Part shown: positions 34,076 to 42,566 of the stretch, piece after piece
How the letters are laid out: every line of letters begins with the position of its first letter
How positions within the stretch are numbered: the stretch's first letter is position 1
Assembly: GCF_021044775.1 (NCBI RefSeq)
Contig: NZ_JAJNOQ010000002.1
Coordinates: forward strand, 310,001 to 374,000
Length of the DNA: 64,000 nucleotides
Source: Paraeggerthella hominis
Lineage (GTDB): Bacteria > Actinomycetota > Coriobacteriia > Coriobacteriales > Eggerthellaceae
Direction of reading: 5' to 3'
Position numbers and translations under genes: made by a program
Notes under the pieces: model-generated
What the model was told of the DNA's origin: nothing
The model's input: only the letters and a program-made list of their open reading frames with translations
Databases searched by the model: none

Positions 34076-34131
34076 ATTGTCGCCCGAAACGTACGGTTTT
34101 GCCGCGAAAACCGTACGTTTCGGGCGACAAT
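34076..34131. repeat. 25-bp perfect inverted repeat with 6-nt loop
   Basis: ATTGTCGCCCGAAACGTACG followed by GTTTT (34076-34100) and its exact complement (34107-34131) around GCCGCG. It lies about 165 bp after the permease stop and 257 bp before the CNNM gene, too far from either for a simple terminator. Candidate small structured RNA, mobile palindromic repeat, or binding site. Confidence 0.75.
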
Positions 34132-34387
34132 GCGTTCTTCGTCGTGCGCTCGGACCCGCGACCCGCGCCCGGCCCCGAACCCGCGACCTGCGACCCGCGC
34201 CGCGGCCCATGCCCTTGCGGCCCCTGGTTGTCCTTTGGTAACACTTCTGTATAAAGCGTAGTTTTTCACTCAGGCTCTCCTGCGAACTGGTACAAATAGT
34301 AGGGACAGCAAAAGCGCTGCTTGGCAGGTGGCCTAGGAAACCGCCTTCAGCAGACATTGACAACCGAACCTAAGGAGACCAGCTTTA

Positions 34388-35707
34388 ATGCCTGTTGCGT
34401 TAAGCCTTTTTCTTGTCCTGTTCTTTCTCATCATGAATGCGTTTTTCGTCGCCGCCGAGTTTTCGCTCGTTCGCGTGCGCAAATCCCAGGTTGAGATCCT
34501 TGTCGAAGAGGGTCGTCCCGGCGCCAAGTACACCAAATTGGTCGCTGACAACGTTAACGCGTACCTTTCCGCTTGCCAGCTGGGCATCACCCTTGCCTCG
34601 CTCGCGCTGGGCTGGCTGGGCGAACCTGCCGTTTCCGCGCTCATTTCTCCGCTGCTTTCGGCGTTCGGTCTGCCCGAGGCCGCCATTCACGCTATCGCCA
34701 TCGCCGTTGGCTTCATCATCATCACGGCGTTGCACATCGTGGTGGGCGAGCTTATTCCGAAGTCGCTCGCCATTTTCTCAACTGAAAAGTACTCCCTGCT
34801 CACGGCCACGCCGCTCGTGTGGTTCTACCGTCTGACCTACCCGGTCATGTGGCTGTTCAACACCATTACGAACGGCGTCATGAAAATGCTCGGCCACGAT
34901 GCGGCCAGCGAGCACGAGGTGTACACCGACGAAGAAATCAAGCTGCTGATCGACGAGAGCACCGAAAGCGGCCTGATCGACCCCGAGCAGAACGCCTACG
35001 TGGACAACATTTTCGACCTGGGCGACAAGGACGCCGAGGCTATCATGACTCCGCGCACCGACCTCATCTGCATCGACTTGGAAGACTCGCTCGAGGAGAA
35101 CATGCAGCTGGTGCAGCGCTACAAGTACACGCGCTACCCGGCGTGCCGTGGGACGAAGGACCGCATCGTGGGCTTCGTGCACGTGAAGGACCTGTACACG
35201 CTGTCCGAGCATGCAACGGTGGACGACCTGCGCATTCGAACGATTCAGGCCGTCCCCGAGGGCGTGCCCATCGCCAAGCTGCTGCAGACGCTGCAGGAAA
35301 AGCGCACCAAGATCGCGGTGGTCATCGACGAGCACGGCGGCACTGCCGGCATCGTTACCATGAGCGACATCATGGAGCAGATCGTGGGCCGCATCGACGA
35401 CGAGTACCAGCACGGCGACACCGACGAAGTGGTGAACATGGAAGACGGCAGCTACCTGGTGGACGGCTCGCTGCCTATCGATGAGGTGGGCGACCTGATC
35501 GGCTTCAAGCCCGTCGAGTCGGAGGAGTGCGAAACGGCGGGCGGCTTGCTGCTCACGCTGTTCGACCGAATCCCCGACGAGGGCGACTCGGTGTCGGTCG
35601 AGGGCGGCGGTAAAAAAGCGTCGTTCACCGTTGTGGACATGGACCGCCACCGCATCGACAAGATTCGCCTCGTGCTGGAAGACCTGCCGGAGAGCGAAGA
35701 CGAATAA
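34388..35707 (+). CDS. CNNM/CBS-domain hemolysin-family membrane protein (CorC/TlyC-like)
   Basis: A 439-residue protein in the standard order: a CNNM transmembrane domain (residues about 1-180, with NAFFVAAEFSLVRVRKS and GELIPKSLAI), paired CBS domains (about 210-335, with IMTPRTDL and VVIDEHGGTAGIVTMSDIMEQIVG) and a C-terminal CorC_HlyC transporter-associated domain. Family members are linked to magnesium or cobalt efflux and membrane integrity; haemolysis is a historical label. TAAGGAG precedes the start at 34388. It is not clustered with the corA-like gene. Confidence 0.93.
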   Translation: MPVALSLFLVLFFLIMNAFFVAAEFSLVRVRKSQVEILVEEGRPGAKYTKLVADNVNAYLSACQLGITLASLALGWLGEPAVSALISPLLSAFGLPEAAIHAIAIAVGFIIITALHIVVGELIPKSLAIFSTEKYSLLTATPLVWFYRLTYPVMWLFNTITNGVMKMLGHDAASEHEVYTDEEIKLLIDESTESGLIDPEQNAYVDNIFDLGDKDAEAIMTPRTDLICIDLEDSLEENMQLVQRYKYTRYPACRGTKDRIVGFVHVKDLYTLSEHATVDDLRIRTIQAVPEGVPIAKLLQTLQEKRTKIAVVIDEHGGTAGIVTMSDIMEQIVGRIDDEYQHGDTDEVVNMEDGSYLVDGSLPIDEVGDLIGFKPVESEECETAGGLLLTLFDRIPDEGDSVSVEGGGKKASFTVVDMDRHRIDKIRLVLEDLPESEDE

Positions 35708-35715
35708 CGCATGAA

Positions 35716-35749
35716 AAAAGAGGGCTCGCAATTCTGCGGGCCCTCTTTT
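35716..35749. terminator. Bidirectional rho-independent terminator
   Basis: AAAAGAGGGC (35716-35725) pairs with GCCCTCTTTT (35740-35749). A-run before and T-run after make it work on both strands, for the CNNM gene and for the amidohydrolase that converges from the right (stop at 35770). Confidence 0.9.
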
Positions 35750-35769
35750 ACGAAAGCGCGGTCTCTCGG

Positions 35770-36561
35770 CTACCCCACCTTCACGCCGGCGAACCGCTCG
35801 GCGTTGTGCCAGAGCATGTTCTCCAGTTCGTCTTCGCTGAAGCCTGCGGTAACGAACTGGTCGTATTCGGCGGCAGGATCCCACATGGGGAAGTCCGACC
35901 CGAACATGATACGGTCGGTGCCCCACATGCGCGCCAACTCCACGGTGCGGCGTTGTCCCAGGAAGAACTGCGAACTGGACGCGTCTACGAACAGGTTCTC
36001 GTTGTGCAGGATGTCGTAGCCTACGTCGTAGCGCGACCAGCAGCCGAAATGCGCGGCATCCACCACAAGGTCGGGGAACGTCTTCAGGACGTTCAACAAC
36101 CGCTGTGGATGCGAATAGTCGTATCGGTAGTCGCCGGTATGCAGCACGATAGGCATGCGGCCTTCTATGATTTCGTACACGTTCATAAGGCGCGGGTCGT
36201 CCATATTCACATGCTGCGTGTCGGGGTGCAGCTTCATGCCGTGCAGACCCAGGCCGATGGCCCGCTCGATTTCCTTTTCGGGATCCGGGTAATCTTGATG
36301 CATGGTCATGAAACCGATGAACTCAGGATGCAGCCGGCATTGCTCGGCGATGAAATTGTTGATGGTTTCCACGCTGCCCGGCGTGGTGGCCACCGAATGC
36401 ACAATGAAGTGTGTGATGGGCGCACGCTCCTTCGAGGCCAGCAGGTGCTCCACCGTGCCTTTGCCGTACATGTCGATGACGTAGAAGTCCCCGATGGCGT
36501 CGACGGCGCGCGAGGCGATTTTATCCGGGTAGATGTGGGCGTGGGCGTCGATGACGGCCAT
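35770..36561 (-). CDS. TIM-barrel amidohydrolase (amidohydrolase 2 family)
   Basis: A 263-residue metal-dependent hydrolase: AVIDAHAHIYPDKI at the N-terminus (the HxH metal site), GLGLHGMKLHPD, PIVLHTGDY, VVDAAHFG and FGSDFPMWDP near the C-terminus (the final metal-binding Asp). Members hydrolyse or decarboxylate cyclic and aromatic acids; the substrate is unknown. The start at 36561 has AAAGGAG upstream; the frame runs 25 codons further without a site. It is divergent from groEL but separated by the CIRCE element and probably unrelated to it. Confidence 0.85.
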   Translation of the reverse strand: MAVIDAHAHIYPDKIASRAVDAIGDFYVIDMYGKGTVEHLLASKERAPITHFIVHSVATTPGSVETINNFIAEQCRLHPEFIGFMTMHQDYPDPEKEIERAIGLGLHGMKLHPDTQHVNMDDPRLMNVYEIIEGRMPIVLHTGDYRYDYSHPQRLLNVLKTFPDLVVDAAHFGCWSRYDVGYDILHNENLFVDASSSQFFLGQRRTVELARMWGTDRIMFGSDFPMWDPAAEYDQFVTAGFSEDELENMLWHNAERFAGVKVG

Positions 36562-36745
36562 GGGCTCGTGCTCCTTTGCAATGTGCGGTTTGTGCGGTGC
36601 GACGTTGGGCAACGTATGCGGCGCATCGCTGTCCAAGAGCCGTGCAACTTTCGATTGTAGAACATCGCGGTTTCGGGCGCATTAGGCAGAAGGGTATTTC
36701 TGGGTGTCACTTTGCATTGGTCACGAGGAAAAAGGGCCGAAAGAC

Positions 36746-36770
36746 TAGCACTCGAAGCAAAAGAGTGCTA
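36746..36770 (+). promoter_or_regulatory. CIRCE operator (HrcA-binding site)
   Basis: TAGCACTC-N9-GAGTGCTA (36746-36753 and 36763-36770) matches the CIRCE consensus TTAGCACTC-N9-GAGTGCTAA except for the outermost base on the left. It lies 134 bp before the groEL start. HrcA represses heat-shock genes through this site; hrcA itself is not in the window. Confidence 0.95.
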
Positions 36771-36904
36771 ACTTTTTCGACAGTGACTTTAACAAGCTCC
36801 CGCACGCCTGAAACGGCGATGTTGAACCGCTTGAGGGCGCGGGACGCCTATCGTGCGCGCGGTGATGGCGAAGCGCCGCACACCGATGAGAAGGGAACCG
36901 AACT

Positions 36905-38491
36905 ATGTCCAAAGACATTGCTTTCGACAACGAAACCCGTGCGAAAATGGCCGCTGGCGTGAACAAGCTGGCTGGCGCCGTAAGGGTGACGATCGGCCCC
37001 AAGGGCCGCTACGTTGCCATGCAGAAGGAGCACGAGAAGCCGAACGTTTCCAACGATGGCGCAACCGTGGCGGCCAACGTCGACCTTGAGGATCCCATCG
37101 AGAACATGGGCATGAAGATCGTGCGCGAGGCTGCTGTGGCGGCCAACAACGATGCGGGCGACGGCACCACGACGGCAACCATCCTGTCCGACGCCATTGT
37201 GAGCGAAGGCGTGCGCTGCGTTATCTCGGGTTCCGATCCGCTGGCGTTGCGCCGCGGCATCCAGCGCGCCGCAGACGCGGTGGCGCAGGAGGTGCTCAAG
37301 GACGCCGTCGAGGTTTCCACGCGTGAGCAGATAGCCGAGATCGCAACGGTTTCCGCAGGAGATCGGGTCATCGGCGAAAAGATCGCCGAGGCCATGGACG
37401 CTATCGGCAAAGACGGCATCATCTCTGTGGAGAAGTCCCAGAACTTCGGCATCGAGGTGAAGATCCTCAAGGGCATGATGTTCGACAACGGCTTTATCTC
37501 CCCCTACATGGCCGATGATCAGGGCCGTTTGGAAGGCGAGCTGAAAGAGCCCTACATCCTTCTGACCGATCAGCGCCTGGGCGACAATTTCGCCGACATC
37601 GTGCCCGTGCTGGAGGAGGTCATGCAGTCCGGCCACCCGCTGCTGATCGCCGCCGAGGACGTGCGTGGCGAGGCGCTGAACGCGCTGCTCATGAACCGCC
37701 GCCGCGGCACGCTGATCAGCGTTGCGGTAAAGGCGCCCGCTTTGGGCGACCGTCGCAAGGCGGAGCTTGAGGACCTGGCCATTCTTACCGGCGGCGAGGT
37801 CATTACTCCCGATCGCGGCCTGTCGCTTTCCGATGCGCGCAAGAGCATGCTCGGTCGCGCTGCAAGCGTGCAGATCACCAAGGACCGTACGACCATTCTG
37901 GGCGGCAAGGGCAAGCCCGAGGACGTCGAGCAGCGCTGTGCCCAGCTGCGCGCCGAGATCGAGCGCACGCAGATCGACTACGATCGCGACGTGCTGCGCG
38001 AGCGCCTGGCGAAGCTGTCCAGCGGCATCGCGGTGATGGAAGTGGGCGCGGCTACCGAGTCCGAGATGAACGAGATCCGCAGCCGCATTCAGGACGCTTT
38101 GCTGGCGACGCGTTCCGCTGCCGAGCAGGGCTTGGTCGCTGGCGGCGGCGTGGCGTTGCTGCAGGCTGCCGCTGCGCTGGACGATCTGAAGTGCGACGAC
38201 CCCGAGGAGCAGCTGGGCGTGGACATCCTGCGCAAGGCGCTCGAAGAGCCGCTGCGCGCGCTTGCCGAGAACGCGGGCTACCGCGGCGACGTTGCGGTCG
38301 AGACGGTCAAGGAGCTGCCGCAGGGCCATGGCTTGGATTGCATGACCGGCGAATACGGCGACATGATTTCTCGCGGCATTGCCGATCCCGCCAAGGTGAC
38401 GTGCACGGCGTTGCAGGCTGCGGCTTCCGTTGCGTCCCTGATTCTGATCACGAACGCGTCGGTGAGCGACATGGTTCCCGAAGAGGACTAA
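36905..38491 (+). CDS. groEL: GroEL (60-kDa chaperonin), divergent and without adjacent groES
   Basis: A 528-residue chaperonin with the ATP site intact (TIGPKGRYV near 30, NDAGDGTTTATIL near 83-96) and LEEPLRALAENAG and GEYGDMI in the C-terminal part. It folds client proteins in a double-ring cage. Unlike most GroELs it has no GGM-repeat tail (it ends VSDMVPEED), has HEKPNVSNDGATVAANV where APTITxDGVTVA is usual, and has ILGGKG in place of the usual VDGxG. No groES is next to it. AAGGGA precedes the start at 36905, and the CIRCE site upstream predicts HrcA control. Confidence 0.93.
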   Translation: MSKDIAFDNETRAKMAAGVNKLAGAVRVTIGPKGRYVAMQKEHEKPNVSNDGATVAANVDLEDPIENMGMKIVREAAVAANNDAGDGTTTATILSDAIVSEGVRCVISGSDPLALRRGIQRAADAVAQEVLKDAVEVSTREQIAEIATVSAGDRVIGEKIAEAMDAIGKDGIISVEKSQNFGIEVKILKGMMFDNGFISPYMADDQGRLEGELKEPYILLTDQRLGDNFADIVPVLEEVMQSGHPLLIAAEDVRGEALNALLMNRRRGTLISVAVKAPALGDRRKAELEDLAILTGGEVITPDRGLSLSDARKSMLGRAASVQITKDRTTILGGKGKPEDVEQRCAQLRAEIERTQIDYDRDVLRERLAKLSSGIAVMEVGAATESEMNEIRSRIQDALLATRSAAEQGLVAGGGVALLQAAAALDDLKCDDPEEQLGVDILRKALEEPLRALAENAGYRGDVAVETVKELPQGHGLDCMTGEYGDMISRGIADPAKVTCTALQAAASVASLILITNASVSDMVPEED

Positions 38492-38520
38492 CAATCGAGT
38501 TTTATCCTTCGTAATTTGAT

Positions 38521-38555
38521 GCCGGCCCGCGCTCGTGTGCGGACCGGCGTTTTTT
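38521..38555 (+). terminator. Rho-independent terminator of groEL
   Basis: GCCGGCCCGC (38521-38530) pairs with GCGGACCGGC (38539-38548) with one mismatch, followed by GTTTTTT. It lies 30 bp after the groEL stop. Confidence 0.9.
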
Positions 38556-38686
38556 ACGGGGCGGTTGCGTGCGACAAGGGCGGGATTCATGTCGAAGGTG
38601 CTTTGCTGCCTTCGGGTTCGGAGCTTTCATCGCGGTGTTCTCACGCGATGCCCTCGGCGAGTTCTCGCAGATTCGCCCATCCGTGC

Positions 38687-38699
38687 TACACTTTTCCCA
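38687..38699 (+). promoter_or_regulatory. TACACT -10 box six bases before the yigZ-like start: leaderless candidate
   Basis: TACACT at 38687-38692, then TTTCCC, then ATG at 38699. The spacing equals that before nhaA. No ribosome-binding site fits between the two. Confidence 0.5.
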
Positions 38700-39334
38700 T
38701 GACTTCCTACACCACCATAGAGGGGCGGGCAACCGCCGAGATCGAAGAGAAGAAAAGCCGGTTCATCGCCAGCTTGGCCCACGTGGAAACCGAGGAGGAG
38801 GCGCTCGCCTTCCTCGAGGAGATCCGCGCGGCGAACCGCATGGCGCGCCATAACGTGTACGCGTACGTGCTGCGCGAAGGCGGCGCAGGCTCTTCGGGCC
38901 GCGTGCGGTACTCCGACGATGGCGAGCCGCAGAAGACGGCCGGCCTTCCCACCCTCGAGGTTGTTCAGCACGCAGGTCTTACCGACGTCATCGTGGTGGT
39001 CACGCGCTACTTCGGCGGCGTGCTGCTGGGAACGGGCGGCCTGGTGCGCGCTTACACGCAGGCGACGCAGGCGGGCGTCGAGGCGGCGCAGCTCGTGGTG
39101 GTTTCGCGCTGCGTGGACATTCGCATTCGCACGGCGTATGCAAAGTACGACCAGTTGATGCGCATCGCGACGGACTGCGGCGCGAAGGTGCTCGATACGG
39201 TGTACGACGATGCCGTTACCCTGCAACTGCGCATGCTCGACGGCACGCAGGACCCGCTGCTGAAAAAGCTGACGGAACTGGAGCGCGGACAGGAAAACGT
39301 TACGGTGAGCGACCCCTTGGAGGCTGCGTTCTAG
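38699..39334 (+). CDS. YigZ/IMPACT-family (UPF0029) protein
   Basis: A 211-residue protein with an N-terminal Impact domain (EKKSRFIASLAHVETEEEA, AYVLREGG, FSDDGEP-like YSDDGEPQKTAGLP, and VVVTRYFGGVLLGTGGLVRAY) and a C-terminal DUF1949 ferredoxin-like domain. The bacterial proteins are possibly RNA-binding or proline-peptide related; the role is not settled. The start at 38699 is fixed by the promoter box six bases upstream and by homology of MTSYTTIEGRA; it may be translated without a leader. Confidence 0.88.
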   Translation: MTSYTTIEGRATAEIEEKKSRFIASLAHVETEEEALAFLEEIRAANRMARHNVYAYVLREGGAGSSGRVRYSDDGEPQKTAGLPTLEVVQHAGLTDVIVVVTRYFGGVLLGTGGLVRAYTQATQAGVEAAQLVVVSRCVDIRIRTAYAKYDQLMRIATDCGAKVLDTVYDDAVTLQLRMLDGTQDPLLKKLTELERGQENVTVSDPLEAAF

Positions 39335-39493
39335 CCACCTCTCGCTCGGCGCGTTCGCGCCCGCCGAGCTCGCACGCCCCGCGCCTACCGCGTCCCGCGC
39401 TTGCACACCGCCCGCCCTCCGCGCTCTGCCGTTATTGCCATCGCGGTGCCGTGGTGACCCCGGCATCTGAGCGCCCTTTGGACGCATCTGCTC

Positions 39494-39507
39494 TATAATG
39501 TCCCCCA
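39494..39507 (+). promoter_or_regulatory. TATAAT -10 box seven bases before the kinase start: leaderless candidate
   Basis: A consensus TATAAT (39494-39499), then GTCCCCC, then ATG at 39507. An ATG overlapping the -10 (39498) is in frame but cannot be on the transcript. No ribosome-binding site is visible. Confidence 0.55.
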
Positions 39508-41426
39508 TGGCGCGCAACCAGCAACTCATATTGAATCGATACCGGCCGATCGCGGAAGCGGGGGCGGGTGGTTTCGGCACCGTGCAGGTGGCGTGGGATA
39601 CGCGCATCCAGCGCCGCGTCGCCATCAAGTGCATCGAACTAGATGACGTGGATGCCGCCCGCGCTGCTCTTCCGGGGGCGAATGCAGCGCCGTTGCCGAA
39701 TGCTTCGCGCGATGCGGCTTACGACGATCCTCTGTTTTCCGACGACGAAGACGAGGCGCTGTTTTCCCAGATTGGCGCTTCGGTTGATCTGTTGGAAGAT
39801 GCCCCGCTCGTGCGTTCTCTTGCGCATATTCCGGGCTTGGACGAAGCGCGCACGGCGGCCATGCTTACCGATGCGAGCATTGTGGCGGTGTACGATTTCG
39901 AGGTGCAGGACGCTACGGCGTACCTCATCATGGAATACGTCGAAGGCATGTCGTTGAGCGAACTGCTTCGCCGACATGGCGACCGTTTGACCCTCGATAT
40001 TGTGGCGGCGGTATTCTCGGCGGTGTCGCATGCGCTTGAGGTGGCGCACAGCAACCAGGTGCTTCACCTGGACATCAAGCCCGACAATATCCTGATCAAC
40101 CATCAAGGTCAGGTGAAAGTGACCGATTTCGGTCTGGCGACGCTAGCGGATGCTTCGGGTTTCGGCGCGGCTGGAGGCGGCACCATCGGCTACATGCCGC
40201 TTGAGCAAATGCGGCAGGAAAACCTGGACGTGCGCTGCGACGAATGGGCGTTGGCTTCGGTCGCGTACGAAATGCTCACGGGAGAAAATCCGTTCCTTGC
40301 GTCCGATTTGAAGCGTGCCGAGCTTGCAATCGAGGATGCGGAGCTCGTGTTGCCGTCGTTGTGTTGGGAAGGGCTTGACCCCGCAATTGACGACGTGGTG
40401 TTTTACGCGCTCGACCCCGATCGCGAAGAACGCTACGCAACGATTTCCGATTTCGCAGAGGAGCTTGAGCCGTTCCTGGGCGATTCAAAGCGCGGCGTTC
40501 GCGAGCTTGCAGCTATTGTCGGGTATGCCGATGAGCAGGATGAAGAACCTGTCGAGGACGAGCCTTGCCTTCCGCGCGTGCCTTTGCGCGAGCGCTTCAC
40601 GCCGCTGCATCGTGCGATTGCGACCCATGCGGTGGGCGGTGCGGGCAGCGCGCTGCTGGCGTTCGTGGCGCTTTGGAACATGCCGCAGACAAGCGGTTTC
40701 GCGAATCCGCTGTTCTGGGGGATCTTCGCGCTCATCGTGCTTGCGGGTGCGTTGCGGCCGCACCTGGGCGCGCTGCTCGGGTATTTCGCGCTGGCTGCCA
40801 TGTTCATCGTGCAAGGCGTTCCGGCGGCAGGGTGCGTGCTGCTGGCGGCTGCGGCCACGTGGTGGTACTTCGTTGGGCGCGAGGGGGACGCCGAAGCGAA
40901 CGCTGCTTTGGCGGTGCCGCTTGCAGGCGCGTTCGGCTTGGGGCAGCTTGCGCCGTTGGCGGCCGGACTGAGCCTGGCTCCCGTGCGGGCTATGGGGACA
41001 GCTGCGTTCTCGGTGCTGGTCGCCGTCATGCTGGCCGCCTGCGGGTCCCATAACCTTCTGAGCTGGGACGTGCTTGCGAACTGGAACGTGGGCGCGCGCA
41101 GCGACCTGGCGGGCACCATGGGCGCGCTGCTCGTGCAGCCTCCGCTTTGGTGCGTTGCCGGTAGTTGGATCGCGTCGGCCGGTGCGCTGGCTGCGATTCG
41201 CTTGCGGCCGACGCGCGCGTTTGCGGTTCTGGGCACGTGCGTGGCCGGTGCGCTTCTGCTTGGAGGCGTCGTTGTTGCGGCATGGGTTGCATCGGGTCAG
41301 GTTACGTGGATGCCCTCTCTCGGGAATCTGGGATTCACCGCGATATCCATTGCGTTGGCGCTTGCGGCGTGCGTGTTCGTGCCCGACCCCGTGTACTACG
41401 ACGAAGACGATTGGGCGGAAGAATAA
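39507..41426 (+). CDS. Membrane-anchored Ser/Thr protein kinase
   Basis: A 639-residue protein. The kinase domain spans about residues 11-330: glycine loop GAGGFGTV (19-26), VAIK with Lys41, a catalytic loop HLDIKPDN (187-194) where the usual HRD is HLD, and DFG (207-209). An insert of about 70 residues after strand 3 (43-115) carries an acidic patch DDPLFSDDEDE. From residue 378 on there are some eight hydrophobic helices and an acidic tail, with no PASTA or other sensor domain. Substrate and signal are unknown. The HLD variant lacks the Arg that normally contacts a phosphorylated activation loop, so it may be active without such phosphorylation (inference). Confidence 0.88.
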   Translation: MARNQQLILNRYRPIAEAGAGGFGTVQVAWDTRIQRRVAIKCIELDDVDAARAALPGANAAPLPNASRDAAYDDPLFSDDEDEALFSQIGASVDLLEDAPLVRSLAHIPGLDEARTAAMLTDASIVAVYDFEVQDATAYLIMEYVEGMSLSELLRRHGDRLTLDIVAAVFSAVSHALEVAHSNQVLHLDIKPDNILINHQGQVKVTDFGLATLADASGFGAAGGGTIGYMPLEQMRQENLDVRCDEWALASVAYEMLTGENPFLASDLKRAELAIEDAELVLPSLCWEGLDPAIDDVVFYALDPDREERYATISDFAEELEPFLGDSKRGVRELAAIVGYADEQDEEPVEDEPCLPRVPLRERFTPLHRAIATHAVGGAGSALLAFVALWNMPQTSGFANPLFWGIFALIVLAGALRPHLGALLGYFALAAMFIVQGVPAAGCVLLAAAATWWYFVGREGDAEANAALAVPLAGAFGLGQLAPLAAGLSLAPVRAMGTAAFSVLVAVMLAACGSHNLLSWDVLANWNVGARSDLAGTMGALLVQPPLWCVAGSWIASAGALAAIRLRPTRAFAVLGTCVAGALLLGGVVVAAWVASGQVTWMPSLGNLGFTAISIALALAACVFVPDPVYYDEDDWAEE

Positions 41427-41497
41427 CCTGCTTATCGTACTGTTGGGCAGGCTTCGTACTATAATCGAGCCGAAAACCTGCGAGGAAAGGAAAACCC

Positions 41498-42394
41498 ATG
41501 CAGCAACTGGGAGACGAGCGTGTTCTGTTCGCGTTTGCGCGCGATTTGGAGCCGGCGCTTACCGTGGAATCGGGCGAGACGGTGCGTATTCGCACGAAGG
41601 ATTGCTTCGGCAATCAAGTTCGGACGTCCGAGGACGCGCTTGACGAAATCGATTGGGACGCCATCAATCCGGCTACCGGCCCTGTTTTCGTGAAAGGCGC
41701 TCGTCCGGGCGGTGCGCTCAAGGTGGTTATCGAGAACATCGAGCTGGACGACCAGACCGCTTCGTGCACGGGCAAGGACGAAGGCGTGTGCGGCGATCGG
41801 TTCGATGCGTGGAGCACGCGCCTGTGCGCCATCAAGAACGACGAGCTGGTGTGGAACGACAAGCTGTCCATTCCGCTGAATCCCATGATCGGCGTTATCG
41901 GCGTTGCTCCGGCGGGCGACCCGGTGAACTGCGGAACGCCGGGGAGCCATGGCGGCAACATGGACAACACCGCCATTACCACGGGAGCCACGCTGTACTT
42001 CCCGGTGGCGGTGGAGGGCGCGCTGTTCGGCTGCGGCGACATGCACGCCGCCATGGGCGATGGCGAGATCAGCGTTTCGGGCGCGGAAGTGGCCGGCTAC
42101 GCTACGGTCACGCTTACGGCGCTGCCCGATCTGCACGTGACGGACCCCATCATCGAGAACGAAACGCATCTGGGGATCATCGCATCCGCCGAGTCGCTTG
42201 ACGCCGCCGCGGATCGCGCGGTGCACGAGATGGTGGATTTGCTGCACGACCGCACGGGCACGCCCCAGGACGAGTTGGTGATGCTGTTGTCCCTGGTCGC
42301 TGACGTGCAGGTCTGCCAAATGGTCGACCCGGAAAAGACCGTGCGCTTCATGGTGCCGAAGTATGTGCTGGAAGCGTTGGAGTTCAGCTTGTAG
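41498..42394 (+). CDS. Acetamidase/formamidase-family amidohydrolase
   Basis: A 298-residue protein of the FmdA_AmdA family. NPATGPVFVKGARPGGAL, MIGVIGVAP, TPGSHGGNMDNT, LYFPVAVEGALFGCGDMHA and GDGEISVSGAEV are its conserved blocks. Members hydrolyse short amides such as formamide or acetamide to the acid and ammonia. TATAAT at 41460-41465 and GAGGAAAGG before the start give it its own promoter. It is followed by an MFS transporter and amidohydrolase, so it may work on an imported amide (inference). Confidence 0.92.
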   Translation: MQQLGDERVLFAFARDLEPALTVESGETVRIRTKDCFGNQVRTSEDALDEIDWDAINPATGPVFVKGARPGGALKVVIENIELDDQTASCTGKDEGVCGDRFDAWSTRLCAIKNDELVWNDKLSIPLNPMIGVIGVAPAGDPVNCGTPGSHGGNMDNTAITTGATLYFPVAVEGALFGCGDMHAAMGDGEISVSGAEVAGYATVTLTALPDLHVTDPIIENETHLGIIASAESLDAAADRAVHEMVDLLHDRTGTPQDELVMLLSLVADVQVCQMVDPEKTVRFMVPKYVLEALEFSL

Positions 42395-42403
42395 CGAAGC
42401 GAT

Positions 42404-42441
42404 GCACGAAGATGCCCTTGTTCCTTTGCGCATCTTCGTGC
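42404..42441 (+). terminator. 12-bp perfect hairpin after the acetamidase gene
   Basis: GCACGAAGATGC (42404-42415) and GCATCTTCGTGC (42430-42441) around a 14-nt loop, 9 bp after the stop. A weak pyrimidine stretch follows. It separates the acetamidase from the transporter promoter. Confidence 0.65.
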
Positions 42442-42453
42442 TTCCTGCTTGTA

Positions 42454-42523
42454 ATGACAGAGAACAATTACCGTTGAAACGGTAATTGTTCTCTGTCATC
42501 TCCCCCTTATTCGTTCCTACAAT
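42454..42523 (+). promoter_or_regulatory. Operator palindrome and -10 box of the first MFS transporter
   Basis: A perfect 21-bp inverted repeat (42454-42474 and 42479-42499) contains the core AATTACCG-N6-CGGTAATT (42466-42487) followed by GTTCT. TACAAT at 42518-42523 starts 41.5 bp from the palindrome centre. The -35 region is poor, which suits an activator-dependent promoter. The same core at nearly the same distance precedes the second MFS gene. Confidence 0.75.
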
Positions 42524-42566
42524 GCATGGTGTTGAACGAACTGTCACTATACAAGGGGGTATGCAC

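Larger units (their letters stand above)
33912..34387. other. 476-bp gene-free gap with two strong hairpins
   Basis: No gene is supported. It contains a 15-bp perfect hairpin (33928-33963), extremely GC-rich simple sequence, a 25-bp perfect inverted repeat (34076-34131), and then an A/T-richer stretch from 34235 with a TGTATAAAG box, likely the promoter region of the CNNM gene. TTGACA at 34356-34361 and TAAGGAG before the start at 34388 complete it. Confidence 0.6.

Noticed and set aside
36848..38590. Long open frame (about 580 codons) antisense to groEL
   Set aside because: It mirrors the codon pattern of groEL in high-GC DNA, has no ribosome site and no recognisable protein motif.
38492..38698. 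groES beside groEL
   Set aside because: The downstream gap holds only a terminator and a promoter, and no small open frame with groES motifs exists on either side.
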